From Pseudomonas schmalbachii (lineage in GTDB: Bacteria; Pseudomonadota; Gammaproteobacteria; Pseudomonadales; Pseudomonadaceae): a stretch of DNA of 64,000 nucleotides. Positions 18,324 through 28,324 of this stretch are shown piece after piece. How positions within the stretch are numbered: position 1 is the first letter of the stretch; every line of letters begins with the position of its first letter. The notes beneath the pieces were generated by a model. That model saw only the letters and a program-made list of their open reading frames with translations, made no database searches and was not told where the DNA came from. The DNA is taken from the NCBI RefSeq assembly GCF_017589465.1, contig NZ_JAELYA010000002.1, positions 682,001 to 746,000 of the forward strand, read 5' to 3'. The position numbers were made by a program, and so were the translations under genes.

Positions 18324-18820
18324 GCGCCGCACTCCCCTGTCTCCGGCCTTTCGGCATTTGGCGGCAGCACCTGGCCGGAAGCCCGAATGCCGATGTAGCG
18401 GCAGCGGATATCCGTCGCATCGGCATGGCAGACGGTCAGGCAACCATTCCCGCCGGCAGCGAGCGCCCCGCTGGACTGGAAGGCGAAACCGGCGGCACTG
18501 CCCTTGGCGGTCACGTTGCCTGCGCTCAAGCCGGCGGCGCCCAGTCGGCGGAGCACTTCGCCGAGGGTCCTGACCACCAGGTCGTCATTCCAGCGGTTGG
18601 CGGCAGGCGCATCGATCGACACCGTGACTCCGCGGATCGCTGCCTCGCTGCGGGCGTAGAGCAACAGTCCGTACAGCTCGTCACTGGCGCTCTGCACCTG
18701 GTTGTTACGGATGAACTGGGTGAAGCCGGGAACGGCAATCGTGGCGCATATGGCCAGCAGGGACAGCGTGACCAGCAACTCGATCAGGGTGAATCCGCTC
18801 AATGCGATGGGGCGATGCAT
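18320..18820 (-). CDS. fimU: FimU/FimT-type minor pilin (GspH-like)
   Basis: 166 residues, first gene of the minor pilin operon. Leader MHRPIALSG then FTLIELLVTLSLLAICATIAVPGFTQFIRNNQVQSASDELYGLLLYARSEAAIRG, the hallmark of the GspH/FimT family. A C-terminal cysteine cluster (GCLTVC, DIRCRY, GECGA) is present. FimU versus FimT was decided by the gene order fimU-pilV-pilW-pilX-pilY1-pilE, which is that of P. aeruginosa apart from pilY2. Confidence 0.88.
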   Translation of the reverse strand: MHRPIALSGFTLIELLVTLSLLAICATIAVPGFTQFIRNNQVQSASDELYGLLLYARSEAAIRGVTVSIDAPAANRWNDDLVVRTLGEVLRRLGAAGLSAGNVTAKGSAAGFAFQSSGALAAGGNGCLTVCHADATDIRCRYIGIRASGQVLPPNAERPETGECGA

Positions 18821-18963
18821 GGGTTTGCCTCGACGCGAAGGGTTGCCGAAGTACCGTTCGCGAGAAGCAGAGTGGGATGTTTGCTAGACCGTCGAACGAC
18901 AGTAAAAGGCTACGTAAATCGCGCAGGAGAGCGGATCAGGATGATCTTCAATGCGAGCCAGAA

Positions 18964-18981
18964 CTTTCTTGTACGAGAAAG
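18964..18981. promoter_or_regulatory. Operator-like palindrome upstream of fimU
   Basis: CTTTCTTGTACGAGAAAG is palindromic at 16 of 18 positions and lies 144-161 bases before the fimU ATG in the 292-base gap between fimU and the mscS-like gene. It could bind a dimeric regulator. No known protein was matched to it. Confidence 0.35.
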
Positions 18982-19062
18982 CCCTCGAACCGAGGTTAGT
19001 GTCAGCCCTCATCTGACAGACCGCTTATCCGCCAAAACACACCGCTCATCCTCGGCAAGCGC

Positions 19063-19094
19063 AAAAAAAGAGCCACTCCGTGGAGTGGCTCTTT
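19063..19094 (-). terminator. Terminator of the mscS-like gene
   Basis: Long stem built from AGAGCCACTCC and GGAGTGGCTCT, ending on the minus strand in a run of seven T, 19 bases behind the stop codon. Confidence 0.9.
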
Positions 19095-19112
19095 GTCTGG
19101 CAACCGCTCGCT

Positions 19113-19964
19113 TCAGCTATTGCCTGCTTGCTGGACGATCACCGTCTGTGCCGGCATCGGTGCCGGGAAGTCGATGCCGAGGGCGTCCTTGATGGTGCGG
19201 TTGGTGTCGAAGTACACCTGCCAGTAATTGTCGTTGTGGCAATAGGGCCGCACCGCCAGCACCGGACCGACCAGGTTGAATTCGAGGATTTCCACATCCA
19301 CCGCCGGGTCTTCCAGCACGTTGGGGATCGCGGCGATGCGCTGCTTGAGCAGGGCGACGGCCGCCTGGTAATCGGCCGCCCCGGAAAGCTGGGCCTTCAA
19401 CTCGACACGGCGGAACGGGTTGTGACTGAAGTTCTGGATGGTGTCGCCGAAGATCTTGTTGTTGCCGACCAGGGTCTGCACGTTGTCCGGAGTGTTGATC
19501 GCCGTGGCGAACAGGCCGATTTCCTTCACCGTGCCGGTCACGCCGGCGGCGCAGATGAAATCGCCAACCTTGAACGGACGCAGGACGATGAGGAAGGCGC
19601 CGGCGGCGAGGTTGGCCAGCAGCCCGGACCAGGCCATGCCGATGGCCACGCCGGCAGCGGCGATCAGTGCGGCGAGGCTGGTGGTCTGCACGCCGAAATA
19701 GCCGAGGATGCCGATCACCAGCAGGATGTTCAGGGTCACGCTGATGATCGAGCCGACGTAGCGCATTACCGTCGGATCGACGTTCTGTTGAGCCAGGGCC
19801 CTTCCCACCAACCGGACGGCAAGGCCGATCAGCCAGCGACCGATGATCCAGAAGGCAATGGCGGCGAGAATCTTGATGCCGAAAGCGACAGCGTATTGCG
19901 ATACGGTGGCCCAGAGGGCGCTGATCTTTTCCGTGCCGACGTTGACTATGGTCGTTTCGTCCAT
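19113..19964 (-). CDS. MscS-family small mechanosensitive channel
   Basis: 283 residues; inner-membrane channel opening under membrane tension to release solutes. Three N-terminal membrane helices, the third being the glycine/alanine-rich pore helix (TTSLAALIAAAGVAIGMAWSGLLANLAAGAFLIVLRPFKVGD), then the beta domain (VTGTVKEIGLFATAINTPDNVQTLVGNNKIFG) and the C-terminal alpha/beta domain. The ATG at 19964 is chosen because the protein begins just before the first helix and GGGGGA precedes it; the reading frame upstream encodes an arginine-rich stretch unlike any MscS. Monocistronic with its own terminator. Corresponds to PA4925 by position. Confidence 0.93.
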   Translation of the reverse strand: MDETTIVNVGTEKISALWATVSQYAVAFGIKILAAIAFWIIGRWLIGLAVRLVGRALAQQNVDPTVMRYVGSIISVTLNILLVIGILGYFGVQTTSLAALIAAAGVAIGMAWSGLLANLAAGAFLIVLRPFKVGDFICAAGVTGTVKEIGLFATAINTPDNVQTLVGNNKIFGDTIQNFSHNPFRRVELKAQLSGAADYQAAVALLKQRIAAIPNVLEDPAVDVEILEFNLVGPVLAVRPYCHNDNYWQVYFDTNRTIKDALGIDFPAPMPAQTVIVQQAGNS

Positions 19965-20052
19965 GGTGGGTCCCCCAGCGAATTGAGAAGTCCCCAGAAA
20001 AGCTAGCACGGGAATGGCGAAGCGCCCGTTGCAGAGGCGATGCGAACGTCCT

Positions 20053-20075
20053 GCGCAGGCCGGCTCGGCCTGCGC
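20053..20075. other. GC-rich hairpin behind ygiQ
   Basis: Nine-base perfect stem (GCGCAGGCC and GGCCTGCGC, five-base loop) in the gap between ygiQ and the mscS-like gene. Without a T-run it is at best a weak terminator. Confidence 0.4.
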
Positions 20076-20115
20076 GGGAGTGTACTGATGCTGCGGGAAA
20101 GAACCCGCGCCGGAA

Positions 20116-22368
<2,253 letters not shown>

Positions 22369-22418
22369 CACGGGCACCGGGAATCTCGAATAATAGGGGC
22401 GCAAAAACGCGGGCGCGG

Positions 22419-22427
22419 AATATAGCA
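22419..22427 (-). promoter_or_regulatory. Extended -10 promoter of ygiQ
   Basis: Minus-strand TGCTATATT fits an extended -10 (TGnTATAAT) about 50 bases before the ygiQ start. The -35 position is poor, which an extended -10 tolerates. Confidence 0.45.
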
Positions 22428-22586
22428 CAAAAATTGAACAATTCCGACCACAGCACTCTGACATGAATCCTGCCAGGCAGCAGCGCAGAGCCGTCATATA
22501 GCCGTGCTTGCGCCGCGCCTGGCGATGCACCCAGGCACAGGGAGAGCGCGCCGCGAGGACGGGATCGGAGCTCTGGATTCGCTGAA

Positions 22587-23663
22587 CTAGCCGCGGTAGC
22601 ACCGTGGAACGCGGGCCGTGACCTTGGTCAGCAATTCGTAGCCGATGGTGCCGGCATGGGCGGCCACTTCGTCGATCGGCAGGTTCTCGCCCCACAGTTC
22701 CACCGGATCGCCGACCTTCGCCGCGGGTAGCTCCGTCAGATCGACCGTCAGCATGTCCATCGACACCCGCCCCGCCAGCGCCACCCGTTGTCCATTGACC
22801 AGAACCGGTGTGCCAGCGGACGCATGCCGCGGATAGCCGTCGGCATAACCGCAGCTCACCGTGCCGATACGCGAAGGCCGCCCGGCGACCCAACTGGCGC
22901 CGTAGCCGACACTCTCCCCGGCCGCGACCTCATGCACCGCGATGAGCTGCGCCTGCAGGCTCATCGCCGGGCGCAGGCCCAGTTCGGCGGCGCTTAGATC
23001 GGCGAATGGCGTGGCGCCGTAGAGCATGATGCCCGGACGCAGCCAGTCCATATGCGCGGCCGGGATGGTCAGGATCGCCGCGGAATTGGCCAGCGAGCGC
23101 TGGTCGAAATCCAGGTCGAGCAGACCGAGGAAGGACTCCAACTGGTCCTCGTTCTGCGCATCGCCACGCAGGTCGGCGCAGGCGAAGTGGCTCATCAGGT
23201 TCAGCTCGGCAACCTGCGCGGCGCCGCGCAAACGGCCATGCCATGCGCGCAGCGCAGCCGGCGCGAAGCCGAGGCGGTGCATGCCCGAATCCAGCTTCAG
23301 CCAGACATTCAGCGGGGCAGGCAGGTTGGCGGCCAGCAAGGCGCAAGCCTGCTCCTCGCCCTGCACCGCCACGTCCAGCCGCAGCTGGGCGGCCAACAGA
23401 TATTCCGCCGGCTCGAAACAGCCCTCCAGCAGCAGGATGCGCGCATCGGCGTGCACCGAGCGAACTTCCGCCGCCTCTTCCAGACAGGCCACGGCGAAAC
23501 CATCGGCCTCGTCGCGTAGCGCATCGACCACCTCGCGCACCCCGTGGCCATAGGCATTCGCCTTGACCACCGCGAACGCCTGGCGCCCCGGTGCGCAGCG
23601 CTTGGCCAGCGCGTAGTTGTGGCGGATCGCGGAAAGGTCGATGGTGGCGACGAGGGGGCGCAT
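22587..23663 (-). CDS. alr: Alr, alanine racemase (PLP enzyme)
   Basis: Interconverts L- and D-alanine to supply peptidoglycan synthesis. PLP-binding lysine K34 is in [11 protein letters not shown] and the second catalytic base Y254 in SVGYGASW; the [16 protein letters not shown] and LAGRVSMDM motifs are intact. 358 residues from the ATG at 23663. Located behind dnaB as in P. aeruginosa, where this is the biosynthetic Alr, distinct from the catabolic DadX. A terminator-like hairpin separates it from dnaB. Confidence 0.95.
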   Translation of the reverse strand: MRPLVATIDLSAIRHNYALAKRCAPGRQAFAVVKANAYGHGVREVVDALRDEADGFAVACLEEAAEVRSVHADARILLLEGCFEPAEYLLAAQLRLDVAVQGEEQACALLAANLPAPLNVWLKLDSGMHRLGFAPAALRAWHGRLRGAAQVAELNLMSHFACADLRGDAQNEDQLESFLGLLDLDFDQRSLANSAAILTIPAAHMDWLRPGIMLYGATPFADLSAAELGLRPAMSLQAQLIAVHEVAAGESVGYGASWVAGRPSRIGTVSCGYADGYPRHASAGTPVLVNGQRVALAGRVSMDMLTVDLTELPAAKVGDPVELWGENLPIDEVAAHAGTIGYELLTKVTARVPRCYRG

Positions 23664-23682
23664 TTCGTTGAGTCCTGAAAGC

Positions 23683-23712
23683 AAAACGGGCGCCCATAGT
23701 ATGGCGCCCGTT
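23683..23712 (-). terminator. Terminator between dnaB and alr
   Basis: AACGGGCGCC and GGCGCCCGTT form the stem, ending on the minus strand in TTTT, 20 bases after the dnaB stop. Confidence 0.75.
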
Positions 23713-23731
23713 GCTGGCAAGGAATGCGCGG

Positions 23732-25126
23732 TTACTCGTCCTCGAAGTTGTACATGCCCGGCGCGAGGTTCTCGAAGCGTGTGTACCTGCCGAGGAAGGC
23801 CAGGCGCACGGTGCCGATCGGACCGTTACGCTGCTTGCCGATGATGATTTCGGCGACGCCCTTGAACTCGGTCTCCGGGTGATACACCTCGTCGCGGTAG
23901 ACGAACATGATCACGTCGGCGTCCTGCTCGATCGCTCCGGATTCACGCAAGTCGGAGTTCACCGGGCGCTTGTTGGGGCGCTGTTCCAGCGAGCGGTTGA
24001 GCTGCGACAGGGCCACCACCGGGCAGTTGAATTCCTTCGCCAGCGCCTTCAGCGAGCGGGAGATTTCGGAGATCTCGTTGGTACGGTTGTCGCCCGAGGA
24101 GCCGGGGATCTGCATCAGCTGCAGGTAGTCGACCATGATCAGGGCAATCTCGCCGTGCTCGCGCGCCACCCGACGGGTCCGCGCGCGCATTTCCGACGGC
24201 GAGATACCGGCGGTGTCGTCGATGAACAGCTTGCGCTCGTTGAGCAGGTTGACCGCCGAGGTCAGGCGCGGCCAATCGTCGTCGTCGAGCTTGCCCGAAC
24301 GCACCTTGGTCTGGTCGATGCGGCCGAGGGACGAGAGCATACGCATCACGATCGAATCGGAGGGCATCTCCAGGGAATACACCAGCACCACCTTGTCGGA
24401 GCGCAGCACGGCGTTCTCCACCAGGTTCATGGCGAAGGTGGTCTTACCCATGGACGGACGGCCGGCGACGATGACCAGGTCGGCCGGCTGCAGGCCGCTG
24501 GTCTTCTCGTCGAGGTCGGTGAAACCGGTGGAAATGCCGGTGAACGCGTCGTTGGTGTTGAACAGGTGGTCGATGCGATCGATGGTCTTCACCAGGATGT
24601 CGCCGATCCCCACCGGTCCGCCGGTCTTCGGGCGCGATTCGGCGATCTCGAAGATCTTCCGCTCGGCTTCGTCGAGGATCTCGTTGGCACCCCGGCCCTG
24701 CGGATTGAACGCGCTGTCGGCGATGTCGCTGCTGATGCCGATCAGCTGCCGCAGGGTCGCCCGTTCACGGATGATCTGCGCGTACGCCTTGATGTTCGCC
24801 ACCGACGGCGTGTTCTTCGCCAGTTCGGCCAGATAGGCGAGGCCGCCGACCTGGGACAGCTGGCCTTCGCGCTCCAGTTGCTCGGACAGTGTCACCACGT
24901 CGATGGGCTGGTTGCTTTCGGCGAGCTTGTACACGCAACGGAAGATCAGGCGGTGGTCATGGCGATAGAAGTCGCCATCGGAAACCGCATCCGACACACG
25001 CTCCCACGCGTTGTTGTCGAGCATCAGACCACCCAGCACCGCCTGTTCGGCTTCGATCGAATGCGGCGGCACCTTCAGGGCTGCCGTTTGCAGGTCGTAT
25101 TGCTCAGGGAGGGTGATGTCGTTCAT
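23732..25126 (-). CDS. dnaB: DnaB, replicative DNA helicase
   Basis: Hexameric 5'-3' helicase of the replication fork. N-terminal domain about residues 15-120 (PPHSIEAEQAVLGGLMLDN), a linker, then the RecA-like ATPase with Walker A in GRPSMGKTTFAMN, Walker B in IALIMVDYLQLM, and the arginine-rich C-terminal motif near DADVIMFVYRDEVYH. 464 residues, the P. aeruginosa length, from the ATG at 25126. No intein is present. Lies between rplI and alr. Confidence 0.97.
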   Translation of the reverse strand: MNDITLPEQYDLQTAALKVPPHSIEAEQAVLGGLMLDNNAWERVSDAVSDGDFYRHDHRLIFRCVYKLAESNQPIDVVTLSEQLEREGQLSQVGGLAYLAELAKNTPSVANIKAYAQIIRERATLRQLIGISSDIADSAFNPQGRGANEILDEAERKIFEIAESRPKTGGPVGIGDILVKTIDRIDHLFNTNDAFTGISTGFTDLDEKTSGLQPADLVIVAGRPSMGKTTFAMNLVENAVLRSDKVVLVYSLEMPSDSIVMRMLSSLGRIDQTKVRSGKLDDDDWPRLTSAVNLLNERKLFIDDTAGISPSEMRARTRRVAREHGEIALIMVDYLQLMQIPGSSGDNRTNEISEISRSLKALAKEFNCPVVALSQLNRSLEQRPNKRPVNSDLRESGAIEQDADVIMFVYRDEVYHPETEFKGVAEIIIGKQRNGPIGTVRLAFLGRYTRFENLAPGMYNFEDE

Positions 25127-25155
25127 GGGCTCGCAGAATAAAAAAGGGGGACGTA

Positions 25156-25195
25156 CAAAAACAAAGGGCACGGTACCGCTCGCAGTACCGTGCCC
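25156..25195 (-). terminator. Terminator of the rpsF-rpsR-rplI operon
   Basis: Perfect 11-base stem GGGCACGGTAC/GTACCGTGCCC with an eight-base loop, followed on the minus strand by TTTGTTTTTG. It lies 49 bases behind the rplI stop and 40 bases before the dnaB start. Confidence 0.88.
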
Positions 25196-25243
25196 GATGT
25201 TAGCGGACTAGTGCGTTGACCGCACAGTCCTGCGACGGATCGC

Positions 25244-25690
25244 TTACTCGGCGACCACGACCACGTGCAGAGTCGACTCGACGTCGGTGTGCAGTTGCAC
25301 TTCGACGTTGTACTCGCCGACGGTACGCAGCGGACCGGTGGGCAGGCGAACCTCGGCCTTCTCCAGCGGGTAACCGGCAGCGGAAACGGCTTCGGCGATG
25401 TCGCGGGTGCCGATGGAACCGAACAGCTTGCCTTCGTCGCCGGCGTTGGCGCCGATGGTGACGATCAGCTCGGCCAGTTGAGCGGCACGGGCTTCAGCAA
25501 CGGCTTTCTTCTCGGCAGCAGCTTTTTCCAGCTCGGCGCGGCGCTCTTCGAACGCAGCGACGTTGGCCGGAGTAGCGGCAGTGGCCTTGCCCTGCGGCAG
25601 CAGGTAGTTACGGGCGTAACCGCCCTTTACGTTCAGCTTGTCGCCCAGGTTGCCCAGTTTGGCGATCTTTTCCAGCAGGATGACTTCCAT
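25244..25690 (-). CDS. rplI: Ribosomal protein bL9
   Basis: Large-subunit ribosomal protein L9, 148 residues. The N-terminal RNA-binding domain [36 protein letters not shown] carries the family signature; a long central helix (residues about 45-75, rich in Ala, Glu and Lys) links it to the C-terminal domain ending LHVVVVAE. Last gene of the rpsF-rpsR-DUF2232-rplI operon, 21 bases behind the DUF2232 gene. Confidence 0.97.
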   Translation of the reverse strand: MEVILLEKIAKLGNLGDKLNVKGGYARNYLLPQGKATAATPANVAAFEERRAELEKAAAEKKAVAEARAAQLAELIVTIGANAGDEGKLFGSIGTRDIAEAVSAAGYPLEKAEVRLPTGPLRTVGEYNVEVQLHTDVESTLHVVVVAE

Positions 25691-25711
25691 TTGAGTCTTA
25701 CCTCTTAACTT

Positions 25712-26581
25712 TTAACCTTCACCGTTCGTGGAGCCCTGGCGACGGGCCAGGCGACCACGAAAATCAAACAGACTGTCGACCACGGCGACAAGACAGATCA
25801 CATTTCCCAGCAGCAGCACCAGCAGGTACAGCAGCACCAGCCAGGGCCCCGGCAAGCGCTTCAGCGCCACCAGCCCATGACCGAGCGCCAGCCCGGCGAA
25901 CAGCAGCGGCACAGCGCAGATCGGCGCCAGCACGGTGGCTTGCGGCCCCAGCATCGGCAGTACCAGCACGCCCAGCAGCAGCGCGATCGCCGTTGCCGGC
26001 GACAGGCGCAGTGCGCGGAACTCGCGGCCAAACCCTTGCGGGTTGTACAACGCCGCTTGCCAGTAGCGCGCCAGCATCAGGCACAACAGGCTGATCGACT
26101 GCAGCGACGCCGCCATCAGACCGGTGATGGCCGGAACCATCTCCGCCTGCAGGCTGGCCTGCTGCTCCGCCGGAAGCTTCGCCTCCGACAGCACTTGCGG
26201 CAGGACCTTGCGGAATGCTTCCGCCAGCCCCTCGATCAACCCCGCCGATACCGTGGAGAGCAGCAGCGCATACAGCACGCCGAGCCCCACGCTCGCCAGC
26301 ATCACCCGGTTCCAGGGAGCGCCGCTGCGCAGAACCTGCGCCAGCACCGCACTACCCACCATCACCAGGGTCACGCTGGGATCGCCCAGGTACCACCAGG
26401 CCAGTGCCGGAAGCAGCGCCCAGGCGATGATGCCGATGGCATCGCTCGCGCCGCGGCGCAACAGCACCAGACTGCCTGCTGCGGCACCCAGCCAGAACAC
26501 CGGCTGCAGCACCGCGGCTGCGACGACCACCAGGGTCGCCTGCATGCGGCCTCGCATGACGAACTCAGCCAATGCGCGCAT
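25712..26581 (-). CDS. DUF2232 family membrane protein in the S6-S18-L9 operon
   Basis: 289 residues with about eight hydrophobic segments and no catalytic motif. Proteins of this family sit between rpsR and rplI in many pseudomonads; some relatives elsewhere resemble YybS. Function is unknown. A short periplasmic or cytoplasmic stretch around residues 120-145 (EAFRKVLPQVLSEAKLPAEQ) is the only long hydrophilic loop. It starts 34 bases after rpsR and ends 21 bases before rplI, so it is translated as part of the ribosomal-protein operon. Confidence 0.85.
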   Translation of the reverse strand: MRALAEFVMRGRMQATLVVVAAAVLQPVFWLGAAAGSLVLLRRGASDAIGIIAWALLPALAWWYLGDPSVTLVMVGSAVLAQVLRSGAPWNRVMLASVGLGVLYALLLSTVSAGLIEGLAEAFRKVLPQVLSEAKLPAEQQASLQAEMVPAITGLMAASLQSISLLCLMLARYWQAALYNPQGFGREFRALRLSPATAIALLLGVLVLPMLGPQATVLAPICAVPLLFAGLALGHGLVALKRLPGPWLVLLYLLVLLLGNVICLVAVVDSLFDFRGRLARRQGSTNGEG

Positions 26582-26615
26582 GCGATCTATCCATCACCTC
26601 GTGTCGACTGCCCGA

Positions 26616-26846
26616 TCAACGGCCGTGGCTGTCGGTGTAGGGGAGCAGGGCCAGGTAGCGGGCGCGCTTGATAGCGGTAGCCAGCTGGCGCTGGTACTTG
26701 GCCTTGGTGCCGGTGATGCGGCTCGGAACGATCTTGCCGGTTTCGGAAACGTAGGCCTTCAGGGTGTTGAGATCTTTGTAATCGATCTCTTTCACGCCTT
26801 CAGCGGTGAAACGGCAGAACTTACGACGACGGAAGAAACGTGCCAT
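26616..26846 (-). CDS. rpsR: Ribosomal protein bS18
   Basis: Small-subunit protein S18, 76 residues: [33 protein letters not shown] is the expected basic N-terminus, followed by the S18 signature ([29 protein letters not shown]). It pairs with S6 on the platform of the 30S subunit; the genes are adjacent with a 29-base gap. Confidence 0.97.
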   Translation of the reverse strand: MARFFRRRKFCRFTAEGVKEIDYKDLNTLKAYVSETGKIVPSRITGTKAKYQRQLATAIKRARYLALLPYTDSHGR

Positions 26847-26875
26847 GGAATTGGCTCCTCAATACTGGTCCGTGA

Positions 26876-27286
26876 TTACTCGTCAGCGCTGTCGCGGCTG
26901 TCTTCGCCGTCAGCGGACTCGTTGGATTCGGGGCGCTCACGGCGCTCGCGGCGCTCGTTGCGGCTTTCCTCGGCCTTCAGCATCTCGGACTGGCCAGTGA
27001 CGGCCTCGTCGCGACGGATCACCATGTTACGGATCACGGCGTCGTTGTAGCGGAAGTTGTCTTCCAGCTCGGCCAGGGCCTTGGCGGTGCACTCGACGTT
27101 CATCAGAACGTAGTGAGCCTTGTGCACGTTGTTGATGGCGTAAGCCAGCTGACGACGGCCCCAGTCTTCCAGGCGGTGTACTTTGCCGCCGTCTTCTTCG
27201 ATGGCCTTGGTGTAACGCTCGACCATACCACCGACTTGTTCGCTCTGGTCCGGGTGAACCAGGAACACGATTTCGTAATGACGCAT
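26876..27286 (-). CDS. rpsF: Ribosomal protein bS6
   Basis: Small-subunit protein S6, 136 residues. The ferredoxin-like core ([18 protein letters not shown]... [34 protein letters not shown]) is followed by a long charged tail rich in Glu, Arg and Ser (about residues 100-136), longer than in E. coli and lacking the run of glutamates that RimK adds, though Glu is frequent near the end. First gene of the operon, with AAGGAG seven bases before the ATG and a promoter about 115 bases upstream. Confidence 0.97.
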   Translation of the reverse strand: MRHYEIVFLVHPDQSEQVGGMVERYTKAIEEDGGKVHRLEDWGRRQLAYAINNVHKAHYVLMNVECTAKALAELEDNFRYNDAVIRNMVIRRDEAVTGQSEMLKAEESRNERRERRERPESNESADGEDSRDSADE

Positions 27287-27308
27287 AAATGCTCCTTACG
27301 GGTTGCAG

Positions 27309-27329
27309 CCTGCCGACAACGCGGTCAGG
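27309..27329 (-). promoter_or_regulatory. Possible S6:S18 leader hairpin before rpsF
   Basis: On the minus strand CCTGACCGCGTTGTCGGCAGG folds into a seven-pair stem with one bulged A, about 25 bases before the rpsF start. Autoregulatory S6:S18-binding leaders with CCG-containing loops occur at this position in many bacteria. The assignment is a guess from position and shape. Confidence 0.35.
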
Positions 27330-27401
27330 CAAGGAGTGAATGTCTTTTTTGCTTGCTGCTGGGAAGGCGCGCGAACGCCTGCCCGGACGGCAAGGGGCGA
27401 C

Positions 27402-27430
27402 ATTCTAGAGAAGCCCCCCAGGCCGCGCAA
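27402..27430 (-). promoter_or_regulatory. Sigma-70 promoter of the rpsF operon
   Basis: Minus strand: -35 TTGCGC, exact 17-base spacer, -10 TAGAAT. The predicted leader is about 110 bases, long enough for a regulatory structure. Confidence 0.75.
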
Positions 27431-27465
27431 GGCGAATTGACGATTATTTGAGCAGTTGCAGTCAT

Positions 27466-27553
27466 GTAGGAGCCAGCTTGCTGGCGATCATTGGTGTCAG
27501 CCGGCATCTCGGTGCCAGGTGAAACTCCGGATCGCCAGCAAGCTGGCTCCTAC
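27466..27553. repeat. Long palindromic GTAGGAGCC repeat
   Basis: Two perfectly complementary 24-base arms (GTAGGAGCCAGCTTGCTGGC... and its reverse complement ending GGCTCCTAC) flank a 40-base centre. Nearly identical to 47728-47816. REPIN-like organisation between rpsF and rlmB. Confidence 0.88.
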
Positions 27554-27568
27554 AGGTAAGGCGGACAG

Positions 27569-28324
27569 CTATTCGGCAGCCTTCGGGCTACTCCGCTGCC
27601 TCAAGATCTCGAACAGGCACACGCCAGTGGCCACCGACACGTTCAGGCTGCTGACGCTGCCGGCCATCGGCAGCTTGGCGAGGTAGTCGCAGTGCTCGCG
27701 GGTCAGCCGGCGCATGCCCTTGCCTTCGGCGCCCATCACCAGCACGGTCGGCCCGGTGAGATCCAGTTCGTAGAGCGTCTGGGTCGCCTCGCCAGCCGTG
27801 CCAACCACCCACAACCCACGCTGCTGGAGCTTTTCCAGGGTGCGTGCGAGATTGGTCACCGCCACCAGCGGAATCACCTCGGCGGCGCCACAGGCCACCT
27901 TGCGCACCGTGGCGTTGAGCGTCGCCGACTTGTCCTTCGGCACGATCACCGCCATGGCGCCGGCAGCATCGGCGGTACGCAGGCAGGCGCCGAGGTTGTG
28001 CGGATCGGTGACCCCATCCAGGGCCAGCAGCAGTGCCGGCCCTGGCGTGCGTTCGAGCAGCTCTTCGAGCATGTTCTCGCCCCACACCTGGCTGGCGCTG
28101 ACCTCGGCGACTACGCCCTGGTGCACGCCCTCGGCCCACTCGTCGAGCTCCTTGCGGTCACGGGTGCCGACCGGCACGCGCACCTGCCCGGCCAGTTCGA
28201 CCAGCGCCTGAACCCGTGGATCGTGGCGACCCTCGGCCAGCCACAGTTGCTTGACCCGCTTCGGGTGATGGCGCAGCAATGCTTCCACGGCGTGCACGCC
28301 GTAGACCCTTTCCCACTGACTCAT
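27569..28324 (-). CDS. rlmB: RlmB, 23S rRNA 2'-O-methyltransferase (Gm2251)
   Basis: SpoU-family SPOUT methyltransferase, 251 residues, using S-adenosylmethionine to methylate G2251 of 23S rRNA. N-terminal substrate-binding domain (YGVHAVEALLRHHPKRVKQLWLAEGR), then the SpoU core with motif DGVTDPHNLGACLRTADAAGA, the VMGAEGKGMRRLTREHCD loop and SLNVSVATGVCLFEILRQR at the trefoil knot. Its ATG overlaps the rnr stop by four bases, so rnr and rlmB form one transcription unit, as in many proteobacteria. Confidence 0.96.
   Translation of the reverse strand: MSQWERVYGVHAVEALLRHHPKRVKQLWLAEGRHDPRVQALVELAGQVRVPVGTRDRKELDEWAEGVHQGVVAEVSASQVWGENMLEELLERTPGPALLLALDGVTDPHNLGACLRTADAAGAMAVIVPKDKSATLNATVRKVACGAAEVIPLVAVTNLARTLEKLQQRGLWVVGTAGEATQTLYELDLTGPTVLVMGAEGKGMRRLTREHCDYLAKLPMAGSVSSLNVSVATGVCLFEILRQRSSPKAAE

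Noticed and set aside
18854..18862. AlgR-like site CCGTTCGCG upstream of fimU
   Set aside because: Seven of nine bases match CCGTTCGTC, but this is weak and too close to the gene (34 bases) to be convincing by eye.
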